A program made the position numbers and the translations under genes. A model generated the notes under the pieces. That model did no database searches and was not told the DNA's origin. It was given only the letters and a program-made list of their open reading frames with translations. A DNA stretch of 64,000 nt from assembly GCA_030625885.1 (NCBI GenBank), contig DAOUPZ010000007.1, positions 50,413-114,412 on the forward strand, given 5' to 3'. Of the stretch, positions 15,126 through 25,110 are shown piece after piece; within the stretch, counting starts at the first letter, position 1, and each line of letters starts with the position of its first letter. This stretch comes from Clostridia bacterium. Its GTDB lineage: Bacteria; Bacillota; DAOUPZ01.

Positions 15126-16898
15126 TTAAATTTTAAACTTATTCATTTCTGATTCTAACGCTCCAGCGATATGCTTTAGGTTTTCTGCTGCTTGCGCCAT
15201 AGCTTCAATCGTTGCGGATTGCTCCTCGACTGAAGCAGCAACCTCTTCCGTTGAAGCCGCCGATTCCTGGGCAATCGCGGCAATCCCTTCAATATTCTTA
15301 ACAACGCCTTCTTTTTCCTGATTAACATTATTAATACTATCAATTAAATGTTCAATTTCTGCAATTGTTTTTTCAACTGCGCCCACAATACCATTAAAAG
15401 CTTGAACCGTTCTTTCAAAGGATACTTTACTTTCCTCCGAAATAGAATGACTGTCTTCTACATTCCCCTTCGTAATCGAAATCTCTTTTTGAATATCATT
15501 AATAATGCCTTCAATTTCTTTGGTGGAACCGGTTGTTTGTTCCGCAAGCTTTCGTATTTCATCGGCAACAACGGCAAATCCTTTGCCCGCTTCCCCGGCT
15601 CGCGCTGCTTCAATCGCAGCATTTAGGGCTAAAAGATTCGTTTGGTCTGCGACCGCTTTAATCGCATTGGTAATTTGATTAATAGAAGTAGACTTATCCG
15701 CTAAACTCTCTACATTACCGTTTACCAACTGGGTAATTTCATGAGTCTGGTTAAACTTGACACTTAAATCATGAATATCATTCAATCCCGCTTTACCAAC
15801 ATTTTGTACATCATCGGCAAATTCTTTTATTAAATCGGTTGCTTGAGCAATTGCTGCAACTTCATCACCAAATTGCACAATTTTTTCCGAGCTTTGGCTG
15901 GCTTCCTTCGCCTGATCGGTGGCACCACCGGCTAATTCCTCAATTGTTGTGGCTACTTCATTGACAGAAGTCGTTGTTTCTTCTGTGGCCAGCGCAATAG
16001 AATTGGCATGCTCTGCTGTAATACTAGCACTTTCTTTCACATTTTTAATGATAACATGTAATTTTTCAATAAACTGATTAAATTCCCCCGCCAATAGGCC
16101 TATTTCATCTCTAGAATAGATTTTAAGCCTTTTAGTCAAGTCGCCTTCACCTTCAGCAATGTCTTTAAGCATCGCTGTTGTCTGAACAATCGGTTTACTG
16201 ATGGCTCTGGATATAAAAATTCCCAAAATAATTGATAATAGGATACTAACAAGAATAACGATCATTAGTATTTTATTTGCAGCAGAATAGGTTTTCTCCC
16301 CTTGTTTTTTTACATCTAGGGCAACTTTATCATTTATTTCAATGACTTGATTGAGTGCTTCTTCTGCCTTTAGAAACTCATCTCTATTTTCAAGTGAATT
16401 TTCAAACGCTTTTTTATCAATTTCTTGTATTTGAATATCATCCATTGCAATCCCTGAAGCGATGAGTTGATCTTTCTGTTTTGAATAATTTACTGTTACC
16501 TGAATCTGTTGTTTCCAATTATCCCATAGGGGTACAAATCCTTCCCAAACTCGTTTTTCTTCTCCTGTCTGTGGAAGCGAGGCATAGGTATTCCACGCTG
16601 CTTCGGCTCTATTAAAGGCCGATTCAATATAATCATACTGAGCTTTTCTTACATCACCGTCTATAACCCTTCTATTAATCAATGTACGTTCCCCCACCGT
16701 TACCGCAGTCTGCGCCTCACTGATCGTCAATAAAGCCTGTACACTCGGCAAACGAACGTCCCCTATTTCCTGCTGATCCCTCATGATTTCCTTCATCGAT
16801 GTATAGCTGGTAAAACCTAAAAACCCTGTAATCAAAGAAATAAGTATAAATCCTGCTAAAATTTTTATGCTAATTTTTAAGTTTTTAAACCATTGCAT
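15126..16898 (-). CDS. Methyl-accepting chemotaxis protein, four-helix-bundle sensor
   Basis: This 590-residue membrane chemoreceptor has a first transmembrane helix at residues 12-32 and a helical extracytoplasmic domain (about 35-190) of 4HB_MCP type. A second helix (about 210-230), HAMP and a long cytoplasmic signalling coil follow. The signalling tip contains [34 protein letters not shown], which engages CheA/CheW. The C-terminus ends EMNKFKI. The signalling half is roughly 90 percent identical by eye to that of the receptor at 22765, while the sensors are unrelated. No chemotaxis core genes are in the window. ATG 16898 follows an AGGGGGAAATG stretch. Confidence 0.92.
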   Translation of the reverse strand: MQWFKNLKISIKILAGFILISLITGFLGFTSYTSMKEIMRDQQEIGDVRLPSVQALLTISEAQTAVTVGERTLINRRVIDGDVRKAQYDYIESAFNRAEAAWNTYASLPQTGEEKRVWEGFVPLWDNWKQQIQVTVNYSKQKDQLIASGIAMDDIQIQEIDKKAFENSLENRDEFLKAEEALNQVIEINDKVALDVKKQGEKTYSAANKILMIVILVSILLSIILGIFISRAISKPIVQTTAMLKDIAEGEGDLTKRLKIYSRDEIGLLAGEFNQFIEKLHVIIKNVKESASITAEHANSIALATEETTTSVNEVATTIEELAGGATDQAKEASQSSEKIVQFGDEVAAIAQATDLIKEFADDVQNVGKAGLNDIHDLSVKFNQTHEITQLVNGNVESLADKSTSINQITNAIKAVADQTNLLALNAAIEAARAGEAGKGFAVVADEIRKLAEQTTGSTKEIEGIINDIQKEISITKGNVEDSHSISEESKVSFERTVQAFNGIVGAVEKTIAEIEHLIDSINNVNQEKEGVVKNIEGIAAIAQESAASTEEVAASVEEQSATIEAMAQAAENLKHIAGALESEMNKFKI

Positions 16899-17438
16899 CT
16901 CGTCATTTCCCCCTAGTAAATTGATAATTTTGCTTAACCTAGTATGATGTTAAATAAAGTAACATTCATGAAGTGTTTTTGGTCATCACATACTCCTCTC
17001 AATTAAATGATCTATTTTCATTATCATAAGATATCAATTATTTACTTATATGATTTGCAATAAAGATTTTTCATTAATCTATACCGGGGTAAGAAGTAAG
17101 TAGGGAAAGACCTATTCACGTCATGTATTTAATACAAATATAGTATTAAATACTGAATAATTATACATACCTCGCTATAAATTTAATATGATTATTAATT
17201 AACAACTTGGTTTTTATGCTAAATTGTTCCATTCTCACACAATAATATATTCCCACTTTCCATTTCAATTAAACATTTTCACAAAGAAATCTATACTAAT
17301 AAATAAATAATAAATATTTATACAATAGTATTCAATATACATAATACATTATAATTTATAATAATATTGGAAAAAAAATTATAAAAAATGTTAAAATAGT
17401 TAATAAGTGTATATAATATATTAGGAGGAATCTAACAG
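16899..17438. other. 540-bp AT-rich intergenic region
   Basis: This is a divergent promoter region between a chemoreceptor and a kinase gene. It is very AT-rich with no reading frame and no hairpin I could recognise. AGGAGG at 17422-17427 is the ribosome site of the next gene. Confidence 0.6.
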
Positions 17439-18961
17439 ATGCCTAATCAATTTAAAAGTGCCTTAAGATTTCGTTTAATAAAAATTTTTTTCTTAGTAAC
17501 CTTTCTTCCTATGCTTATGATGTCCGTGATTAATTATGGATTCACTTATAAAGACTGTAAGAATATGCTACAAAAAGAACTTATGCACCTAGCAAAAGGT
17601 GCAACAACAATGATTGATCCTATACAATTAAAGCAGCTAGAAATTGACAAAAGTAAACATAGTCATGCTTATCAAACAACAAATCATTTATTATCTACTT
17701 ATAAAAAACAAGTCGATGCAACTTATATATATATATTAAAAAAAGATATGAATACCACTTATTTCCTAGTAGATGGTGGAGAGATCGGTGAAGAGGATCA
17801 ATCATATATTGGCGAAAAATATGATTTGAATCAATATATGGAAAAAGCTTTTAACGGTAAAGCAGACATAACAGATGCACCTTATACCGATCGTTGGGGA
17901 ACATTCTTGACAGGCTATGCCCCCATTCTCGATACAAATGGTTCTATCTATGCTGTTGTAGGCGTTGATATGGATGTTTCAAAGCTTAAAACCCTACAAG
18001 AAAACTTATTTCTTCAAATAGCACTCATCTGTATTACTTGCTTTATAATTTCTCTATTTTTAGCTAACGCGCTTACAGAAAATGACGTAGAACAAGTAAG
18101 TAAGATACAGGAAGCGCTGCTGAAAGCCGGAGAAGGTGATTTTTCAGTTTGCAAGATAGACAAAAAAGATTGGGTAGGAACTCGTATAGTCATCAATAGT
18201 TTTAACAAGACAGTCGGCAAAATTAAAATATTAATGGATAAATCTCGGGAAGCCAATCGTTTAAAATCAGACTTTATGTCCACCATGTCTCATGAACTAC
18301 GCAACCCTTTGAACTCTATTATTGGCTATACCCACCTCGTTTTAAATCAGGCACAAGACACCTTATCGCCTAAACACAAGAAACACCTCCAAACCGTTGA
18401 ACGCAATGGCCAACACCTGCTAGGATTAATTGAACAGATGCTCGATCTTTCTGCTATTGAAGCAGGTAAAAAAGATTTAACTCTAAAAAAATTTAATTGT
18501 GTTCGTTTAATCAACGAAGTGATTGAACTCGCCTTGCCTTTGGCTCATCAAAAAAAATAACGCTTAAAAATATTTCTAGAGAAAAAGAAATTATGGTCTA
18601 TTCAGACCGGAAAAAGTTATTGCAAATCCTCATCAATTTAACCGGAAATGCTATCAAATTCACAGAAAAAGGAGAGATCAAACTCAAAGCAGAGTCTGTC
18701 GTTTTAGAAGATGGTACACATACTATTAATATTATCGTAGCAGATACAGGCATTGGGATTCGCCAAGAAGATATCCATGTCATATTTGAACCATTCCGCC
18801 AGATCGACGGCTCCCTTACCCGTCAGAAGGAAGGTGCTGGTCTCGGTCTACATCTCACGAAAAAGCTTTGTGAACTGTTAAAAGGAACGATTACAGTAGA
18901 AAGTACCGTCAATGAAGGTACTACTTTTTATTGCTCTTTCCCCAATGGATTAGAGTTATAA
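17439..18961 (+). pseudogene. Histidine kinase split by a frameshift in a poly-A run
   Basis: Two reading frames together encode one sensor kinase like the intact one at 25111. Frame one (17439-18560) has a transmembrane helix, an extracytoplasmic sensor ending VVGVDMDVSKL, a second helix and HisKA with MSTMSHELRNPLNSIIGY. Frame two (18593-18961) is the HATPase_c domain with NAIKFTEKG, DTGIGIRQED and GAGLGLHLTK. The break is at CAAAAAAAATAACG (about 18549-18562): eight A where nine would restore H-Q-K-K-I-T-L-K-N in line with the intact paralogue. It may be a true pseudogene, a phase-variable or slippage-corrected gene, or a sequencing error. The start ATG follows TAGGAGGAATCTAACAG. Confidence 0.85.
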
Positions 18962-18966
18962 TGTAA

Positions 18967-18992
18967 AGAAGAGGAGCATATGCTCCTCTTCT
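18967..18992 (+). terminator. Terminator of the frameshifted kinase
   Basis: AGAAGAGGAGCAT is followed directly by its complement ATGCTCCTCTTCT just after the second-frame stop. The stem is a perfect 13-bp repeat with a short T-containing tail. Confidence 0.65.
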
Positions 18993-19001
18993 ATGGCTTT
19001 G

Positions 19002-19034
19002 CATGATTTGATCAAACCCTTCAATCGTATCTTT
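19002..19034 (-). pseudogene. Fossil fragment of a chemoreceptor coding sequence
   Basis: Reverse-strand codons read KDTIEGFDQIM, matching [11 protein letters not shown] in the receptor at 19941 at 9 of 11 residues and closely at DNA level. It sits in a gap without its own frame, so it is a relic of a duplicated or recombined receptor gene. Confidence 0.55.
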
Positions 19035-19035
19035 T

Positions 19036-19707
19036 CTATAGTATTCTCCTCCTGTTATCCTTTCTTTTGCTTTTTATCTCAAGCATCCTGTCAGTTGCTA
19101 TTATGATTAAATCATCTAACCTATTTCCATCATCAGGATAAACGGCCGTCCCTATTGAAACAGAAATATCCATTTGTGTTCTTTTAGATCGTTCTTCTAA
19201 TCCATTTTTAATACAATTTATCATTGATAACAAAGACATTCTTTCTGATATAGAAAAAATAACAATAAATGTATTTCCCTCCCACCGAGCCACTATATCG
19301 CTTTTTCGTGTACGGTTAATAAGTGTATCCGAGACGTTTTTAAGTACTACATTACCCTTATTGTGATCATAGGTATCCTTTATATTTCTAAAATTATCAA
19401 CATCTAAAATAAGTACACCTATCTTTTCATTATTTCTGGATATTTGAGCCAATAATCTATGAAAAAGCTTATAAGTAAATCTTCGATTGTAAGCACCCGT
19501 TAAATCATCTTTTTCAGAATAAAATTTAATATTATAATACTGCCTAACAGCCCATCCATAAAATACACAAAATAGCAGTGTTATAATAATTGTGGTTTTT
19601 ATTCTATCTATATCCAATAACCAGTAAGAATAATATCTGTTAATATCCATTTCTATGAAAAAAAATAGTGATACAATTACTGAGATCAATAAACCATTAC
19701 ATTTCAT
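19036..19707 (-). CDS. Membrane GGDEF-domain protein with degenerate active site
   Basis: This 223-residue protein has two N-terminal hydrophobic segments (about residues 5-20 and 32-52) and a GGDEF domain starting DDLTGAYNRRFTYKLF. The metal-binding strand is present (LILDVDNFRNIKDTYDHNKG). The signature loop, normally RWGGDEF, reads RWEGNTF, so the catalytic glycine and acidic residue are replaced. It is therefore unlikely to synthesise c-di-GMP, and it could act as a binding or regulatory module. ATG 19707 follows GGTGATTAAAA. A chemoreceptor fossil lies just downstream. The gene is flanked by unrelated transcription units. Confidence 0.82.
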   Translation of the reverse strand: MKCNGLLISVIVSLFFFIEMDINRYYSYWLLDIDRIKTTIIITLLFCVFYGWAVRQYYNIKFYSEKDDLTGAYNRRFTYKLFHRLLAQISRNNEKIGVLILDVDNFRNIKDTYDHNKGNVVLKNVSDTLINRTRKSDIVARWEGNTFIVIFSISERMSLLSMINCIKNGLEERSKRTQMDISVSIGTAVYPDDGNRLDDLIIIATDRMLEIKSKRKDNRRRIL

Positions 19708-19850
19708 TTTTAATCACCATCTTCCTTTTATTACTATTATATTGAAATAATGGATTTATTGTTCAAAGATTATATCAGTATCAATATATGTCTTTAACAA
19801 ATCTTACATTTATGCTTCTTCATATTAAAATAAATATAAATAATAAAAAA

Positions 19851-19875
19851 AGAAGTAGAATAATATTCTACTTCT
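19851..19875 (-). terminator. Terminator of the 19941 chemoreceptor
   Basis: AGAAGTAGAATA and its complement surround one base, and on the reverse strand the hairpin is followed by a run of seven T. It lies about 65 bp beyond the receptor stop. Confidence 0.8.
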
Positions 19876-19940
19876 CCAACTTATTAATGAACCAGAATGT
19901 TTAATTCATACCCTCTCAATTCATTGATTCATCACACACT

Positions 19941-22070
19941 TTACATTTTAAAACTATTCATTTCTTCTTCTAGTAACTCAGCTACTCGCTTTAGTTCTTC
20001 CGCTGTTGCTGCCATGGTTTCTACCGTTGCAGATTGCTCTTCAACTGAAGCAGATACTTCTTCCGTTGAAGCGGCTGCTTCCTCGGAAATAGCAGCAATC
20101 CCCTGAATGTTTTCTATAATACCTTCTTTTTCAGAATCAACCCGATGAATGCCTTCCATTAAATCATCGATTTCTATAATCGTTTTTTCTATGGCTCCCA
20201 TGATTTGATTAAATCCATCAATCGTATCTTTCACTGCTGATTGGTTCTCAGTGGCAATAACATTAGAATGATCCACATTATTTTTAGTAGCATCAATTTC
20301 CTCTTGGATTTTACTAATGATCTCTTCAATTTCTTTGGTAGAAACAGCGGTTTGTTCGGCAAGTTTGCGTATCTCTTCCGCTACAACAGCAAAACCACGG
20401 CCTGCTTCCCCTGCTCTCGCTGCTTCAATTGCCGCATTGAGTGCTAAAAGATTCGTTTGATCCGCTACTGATTGAATGGCATTGACAATTTGATTAATAG
20501 AAATTGATTTTTCCGCTAATGCCTCAACATTTTGGGTTACCGTTTGATTAATTTCCGTACTTTGCGAAAATTTATCCGTTAAAATATTAAAGGTGTTTAA
20601 ACCCTCCGTGCTTAGTTGATTCATATCTTCAGAATATTTTTTCACGTTCTTGGTAGCTTCAGTAATTAAATTAATATCATTACCAAATGATACCAGTTTT
20701 TCCGAGCTTTGGCTGGCTTCTTTGGCTTGATCCGAAGCACCTGTTGCCAGCTCTTCTACTGCTCGGGCCACTTCATTAATGGAAGCCGTCGTTTCTTCTG
20801 TTGCACTTGCCAAAGAATTGGAATTTTCTGCTGTTGTATCCGTACTTTCTTTAATATTTGCCACCATTTCTCTTAATTTTTTATACATTTGCAAGACTGC
20901 TCTCGCAATAATCCCGGTTTCATCTGTTAAATTTAATAAGGGATCATATCTTTTATTAGGTCTTAAATCCATATCAGCCATTTGATCGATCAATGCTGAT
21001 AATTCAAGAATAGGTTTCGTAATCTTTCTGCTAATGTACAAAGCAACAAGAATTGCAAAAATAATCCCAATGACTAAGACAAAAAGAACACTATATTTTA
21101 TCTTGCTAATATCTGCCAATATTTCTTTCTCCGGTGCACCCACAGCCATGACAAATCCATTAGAAAGGTGGGAAAAAGCTATTTTTTTCTTTGCACCCTC
21201 ATTATTGACGTAATCATAAACTTTACTATCGTTATTATCAATAATCGTTGCCATTTCCGGATAAACTTGATGCAGATCCATTCCAACTTCTTGTATTGGA
21301 TGAACCAGATAATGCAGATCATCATTCAAGAAAAAAGCATATCCTGTATCATAAAGTTTAAGATTTAATATATTGTTTTTAAATTGCTCAAAAGAAAAAT
21401 CAATACCAACTACACCCAATAAAATATCACCATCATAAACCGGCTCTGTATACGATATTACATCTTTTTCAAATAATTCCCAATAATAAGGATCACTCCA
21501 TACACCATGTCCTTCTCTAATCGGTGCGTAATACCAATCCATCTCCGGATCATTAGGATCAAAATCTTCCATAAAGGTGTCCTGCGCTTTAATAAACTGC
21601 CCATTTTCCTGTTGATCTGTATATAATAAATCATATACTTTATCCCCTGTTACACCTGGATCCATAGTAAAATAAATATTACAAATTTTCCCTTTCATCT
21701 GTTCCGCATAATTTTTAAGCATTGAATCGGCTTTTGGAGCATATTTATCAAAATAATCAGGATCCTGCGCTGCTAGATTATGGTCATAAAACTGTGAAGC
21801 TGCCATTTTTATCCCGCCCACAACATGTTCAATGCTAATAAAAGCTTCATCAATTTTACCTTCTTCAACCCCTGCTAAATGAAGCAATGCTTCATCCGCT
21901 TCCTTCATAATCGCTTTGCTGCTTACCCGAATAGCAATGATTGTAATCGCCAGACAGGCAATTAATGTTGTCAGTATGACTGTAGCAATAATTTTGGTGC
22001 TGATTCTATCTTTAACTTTAATTTGATGATCCTTTTTTTGATCTACTTTTGATTTCTTAATCATTTTCAT
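19941..22070 (-). CDS. Methyl-accepting chemotaxis protein, dCache sensor, c-di-GMP riboswitch upstream
   Basis: This 709-residue chemoreceptor has transmembrane helices near residues 28-48 and 335-355. Between them lies a dCache-type sensor with [21 protein letters not shown] and [20 protein letters not shown] and a signalling coil with [34 protein letters not shown] follow. The sensor is homologous along its length to that of the histidine kinase at 11001, so one ligand may drive both chemotaxis and a phosphorelay. A c-di-GMP-I riboswitch lies about 220 bp upstream on the same strand. ATG 22070 follows GGAGATATA. The ligand is unknown; the Arg of the common amino-acid-binding RxWY motif is not seen. 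Confidence 0.92.
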   Translation of the reverse strand: MKMIKKSKVDQKKDHQIKVKDRISTKIIATVILTTLIACLAITIIAIRVSSKAIMKEADEALLHLAGVEEGKIDEAFISIEHVVGGIKMAASQFYDHNLAAQDPDYFDKYAPKADSMLKNYAEQMKGKICNIYFTMDPGVTGDKVYDLLYTDQQENGQFIKAQDTFMEDFDPNDPEMDWYYAPIREGHGVWSDPYYWELFEKDVISYTEPVYDGDILLGVVGIDFSFEQFKNNILNLKLYDTGYAFFLNDDLHYLVHPIQEVGMDLHQVYPEMATIIDNNDSKVYDYVNNEGAKKKIAFSHLSNGFVMAVGAPEKEILADISKIKYSVLFVLVIGIIFAILVALYISRKITKPILELSALIDQMADMDLRPNKRYDPLLNLTDETGIIARAVLQMYKKLREMVANIKESTDTTAENSNSLASATEETTASINEVARAVEELATGASDQAKEASQSSEKLVSFGNDINLITEATKNVKKYSEDMNQLSTEGLNTFNILTDKFSQSTEINQTVTQNVEALAEKSISINQIVNAIQSVADQTNLLALNAAIEAARAGEAGRGFAVVAEEIRKLAEQTAVSTKEIEEIISKIQEEIDATKNNVDHSNVIATENQSAVKDTIDGFNQIMGAIEKTIIEIDDLMEGIHRVDSEKEGIIENIQGIAAISEEAAASTEEVSASVEEQSATVETMAATAEELKRVAELLEEEMNSFKM

Positions 22071-22290
22071 TATATCTCCTCCCCATAATAACCAACTAAT
22101 TATTTTATTAAAGGCATTAGTATATTTGCAATAACGATTTTTTTAATTTTTTCCTCGCCTTTATTCCATTATTGTTTTTTATTCAATATATTTCCAATAT
22201 AGTTTTTATATTGCCACTCTTTCAACAGAATTTTTATTACTAGATATATACAATAAACCTACTGGGTTAACAAGCAGATTCAATTTAATA

Positions 22291-22372
22291 ACTTGCAACC
22301 GGACGACCATCGTGTTTTACATTAAACCCGTAGCTTTGCATCCTTACCTTTCGATAACTTTGCCCATAATAC
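22291..22372 (-). promoter_or_regulatory. c-di-GMP-I (GEMM) riboswitch
   Basis: Read on the reverse strand it contains GGGCAAAG, a GAAA tetraloop stem (TTATCGAAAGGTAA), GGATGCAAAGCTACGGG and the closing GATGGTCGTCCGGTTGC. These are the GEMM-I landmarks in order. It lies about 220 nt before the chemoreceptor start at 22070. No convincing terminator follows it, so control may be at translation or by a structure I did not resolve. Confidence 0.85.
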
Positions 22373-22764
22373 GGAATTACTTAATCAGTAAATAACTAAT
22401 TGCCTTTTAAATAGAAAAATTTAAATTTATAAATATACAATTACATTGTAAAACTCCCTAAACGTTTCTCCTTTAGCATATTTTCTTTTTGGCTCTCCCT
22501 TATATGTAACCTTAAACCCGTCTTTATTATTTTTTTAAGCTTTGTCGCCATATGTCAATATCATATACTCAATTATATACCACATTTATCCACAATTTAA
22601 CTTTTTTCATATTATTAATGAATAAATATCATTTTATTAAAACTCTTCGACATTATTATCACTCATAAATATAAAGCAAATAAACATTAACCAAGTAGGA
22701 AATACTTCTCTTTCTGTAAATAAAAAAGAAGCAGGCTATCCTACTTCTCCAATAATAGCTTCAA
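22373..22764. other. Intergenic region, about 390 bp
   Basis: AT-rich sequence lies between the riboswitch and the next receptor's 3' end. Apart from the imperfect hairpin at 22728-22748, no frame, repeat or RNA is recognisable. Confidence 0.5.
22728..22748 (-). terminator. Probable terminator of the 22765 chemoreceptor
   Basis: AGAAGCAGG and CCTACTTCT pair with one mismatch around a 4-nt loop; on the reverse strand a T-rich tract (from AAAAAAG) follows. It resembles the terminator at 19851. Confidence 0.6.
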
Positions 22765-24849
22765 TTAAATCTTAAATTTATTGACTTCCGCCTCTAATTC
22801 CCCAGCGATATGCTTTAATTTCTCTGCTGCTTGCGCCATAGCTTCAATCGTGGCAGATTGCTCCTCGACTGAAGCAGAAACTTCTTCCGTTGAAGCGGCA
22901 GATTCCTGAGCAATTGCGGCAATCCCTTCAATATTCTTAACTACCCCTTCTTTTTGATCATTAACATGATTAATACTATGAATTAAATGTTCAATTTCTG
23001 TAATTGTTTTTCCCACGGCATCCACAATGCCATTAAAAGCTTTCACCGTTCTTTCAAATGATACTTTGCTTTCCTCTGAAATAGAATGACTGTCTTCTAC
23101 ATTCCCCTTCGTGATTGAAATCTCTTTTTGAATATCATTAATAATGCCTTCAATTTCTTTGGTAGAATCCGTTGTTTGTTCGGCAAGCTTTCGTATCTCA
23201 TCGGCAACAACAGCAAAACCTTTGCCTGCTTCTCCGGCTCGTGCTGCTTCAATTGCAGCATTGAGGGCCAAAAGATTTGTTTGGTCTGCGACCGCTTTAA
23301 TAGCATCGGTGATTTGATTAATAGAAGTAGATTTCTCTGCTAAATTTCCGACATTATCGTTTACCAACTGGGTAATTTCATTGGTCTGATTAAACTTGAC
23401 ACTTAAATCATGAATATCATTCAATCCCGCTTTACCAACATTTTGTACATCATCGGCAAATTCTTTTATTAAATCGCTTGCTTGAGCAATTGCTGCAATT
23501 TCATGACCAAATTGTATAATTTTTTCCGAGCTCTGGTTCGCTTCTTTTGCCTGATCAGTGGCACCACTGGCTAATCCTTCAATTGCTCTAGCCACTTCAT
23601 TAACAGAAGTCGTTGTTCCTTCCGTTGCCAATGCAATAGAATTGGCCTGTTCTGCTGTAATACACGCACTTGCTCTCACATTCTTAATGATATCATGTAA
23701 TTTTTCAATAAATTTATTAAATTCTTCAGCCAAAAGGCCTATTTCGTCTCTGGAATAAATTTTAAGCCTTTTAGTCAAATCTCCGTCACCTTCAACGATA
23801 TCTTTGAGCATCATTGTCGTTTTAGTAATGGGTTTTACAATGCTATTTGTAATAAAAAACATAACGATCATTAAGAAAATGAGTGTTATAATGGCTATTA
23901 ATACAGAAAATATTTTAATTTTATTAGCAGGCTCTAGAATTTTATTAATAGGTACATTGACTTCGAACGACCAAGGTGTTTTAGTTTTACCAATATTCAC
24001 AGGTATGTAAATCTTATACATATTTTCCCCTGTTATTAAATCTTTTGTATTAATTAATTCATATTCCCGCCCTTCACAGATCGCATTTTTTTCTTCTGTT
24101 CTTTCTCCGTATTCACTAATGTTAGTCCCTGCTTTTTCACTCTTAATGGAAGAAACGTAAGTTCCATTGTTAGAAAGAAGCATGCAATAACCTGTTTCAT
24201 AAGGCTTGATATCTGAGATTTTTTGTTGTAATTGATCTAATGAAAAATCCACAGTCACCACACCCACAAACACTTCATCACAAATAATGGGTGCTGCTAC
24301 CGTACCCAATAATACCTCTTGGCCTGAAACCGTATATAAATAAGGATCAAGAATGACTTCTCCTTTTGTGCTTTTAGGAATCGTATAATAATCTCCAGAA
24401 TCACAATCACTAACAGGCTCTACGATCAAGTTGTTACCATCCCTAGTCCAATAAAGAGAGTATCTCCCCGTAGCATCATATCCCATCTGATTCATAAATT
24501 CTGCATCTTTACCATCAAAAGCATTCGGTTCCCAACAAGTTGTAATACCTACAAAATGATCATTTTGTACTAGAACCTTTTTCATGATATTATTTGCTAA
24601 TGTTCTATCCGTCCTATTGGATTCTTTCAACGCCGCAAATGAATTGGCTAAAACATTAGCTACGTTCATTGATTCTTCAATCTCACCTTTTACATCAAGA
24701 CCATAGCGGTTAGCCATTTCTTTTGCATTTTCAAAAGCCATTTCTTTGGCATTTTTAGTAGATTTAACACTAATCATAGAAATACTAATTGAAAAAGAGA
24801 TTAAAACAATAAGTCCCACGATTAATAACAATTTACCTTTAATTTTCAT
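22765..24849 (-). CDS. Methyl-accepting chemotaxis protein, dCache sensor
   Basis: This 694-residue chemoreceptor has transmembrane helices near 7-25 and 315-335. The dCache-type sensor contains [20 protein letters not shown] and [25 protein letters not shown] and the conserved signalling coil ending VNKFKI follow. The sensor resembles that of the receptor at 38328, whereas the signalling half is nearly the same as that at 15126. Compared with 15126, two Glu pairs near the adaptation region changed to Glu-Gly (ATEGTTTS and IEGLASG), which may alter methylation. ATG 24849 follows AAGGAGGCAGTAT. No riboswitch was seen upstream. The ligand is unknown. Confidence 0.92.
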   Translation of the reverse strand: MKIKGKLLLIVGLIVLISFSISISMISVKSTKNAKEMAFENAKEMANRYGLDVKGEIEESMNVANVLANSFAALKESNRTDRTLANNIMKKVLVQNDHFVGITTCWEPNAFDGKDAEFMNQMGYDATGRYSLYWTRDGNNLIVEPVSDCDSGDYYTIPKSTKGEVILDPYLYTVSGQEVLLGTVAAPIICDEVFVGVVTVDFSLDQLQQKISDIKPYETGYCMLLSNNGTYVSSIKSEKAGTNISEYGERTEEKNAICEGREYELINTKDLITGENMYKIYIPVNIGKTKTPWSFEVNVPINKILEPANKIKIFSVLIAIITLIFLMIVMFFITNSIVKPITKTTMMLKDIVEGDGDLTKRLKIYSRDEIGLLAEEFNKFIEKLHDIIKNVRASACITAEQANSIALATEGTTTSVNEVARAIEGLASGATDQAKEANQSSEKIIQFGHEIAAIAQASDLIKEFADDVQNVGKAGLNDIHDLSVKFNQTNEITQLVNDNVGNLAEKSTSINQITDAIKAVADQTNLLALNAAIEAARAGEAGKGFAVVADEIRKLAEQTTDSTKEIEGIINDIQKEISITKGNVEDSHSISEESKVSFERTVKAFNGIVDAVGKTITEIEHLIHSINHVNDQKEGVVKNIEGIAAIAQESAASTEEVSASVEEQSATIEAMAQAAEKLKHIAGELEAEVNKFKI

Positions 24850-25110
24850 ATACTGCCTCCTTATATGAGCTTTTGTTTTTAAGTTTAAAGCTTCATTAAA
24901 AAAACTTAGATACTAAAATAAGTTAATATATGAACTATTTGTCAAATAAAATCATAAATCCTGCTTTTGTGTATATATTTTCAATTTATATTAAATTTTG
25001 TAATATATTGAAACATTTCTTAGAAAATTATTTTTTTGTAAAATAAATATAGAAATGTTATTATATCTAATAAATGGGTATATAAATACAAAAAATTAGG
25101 AGAACAAGAA

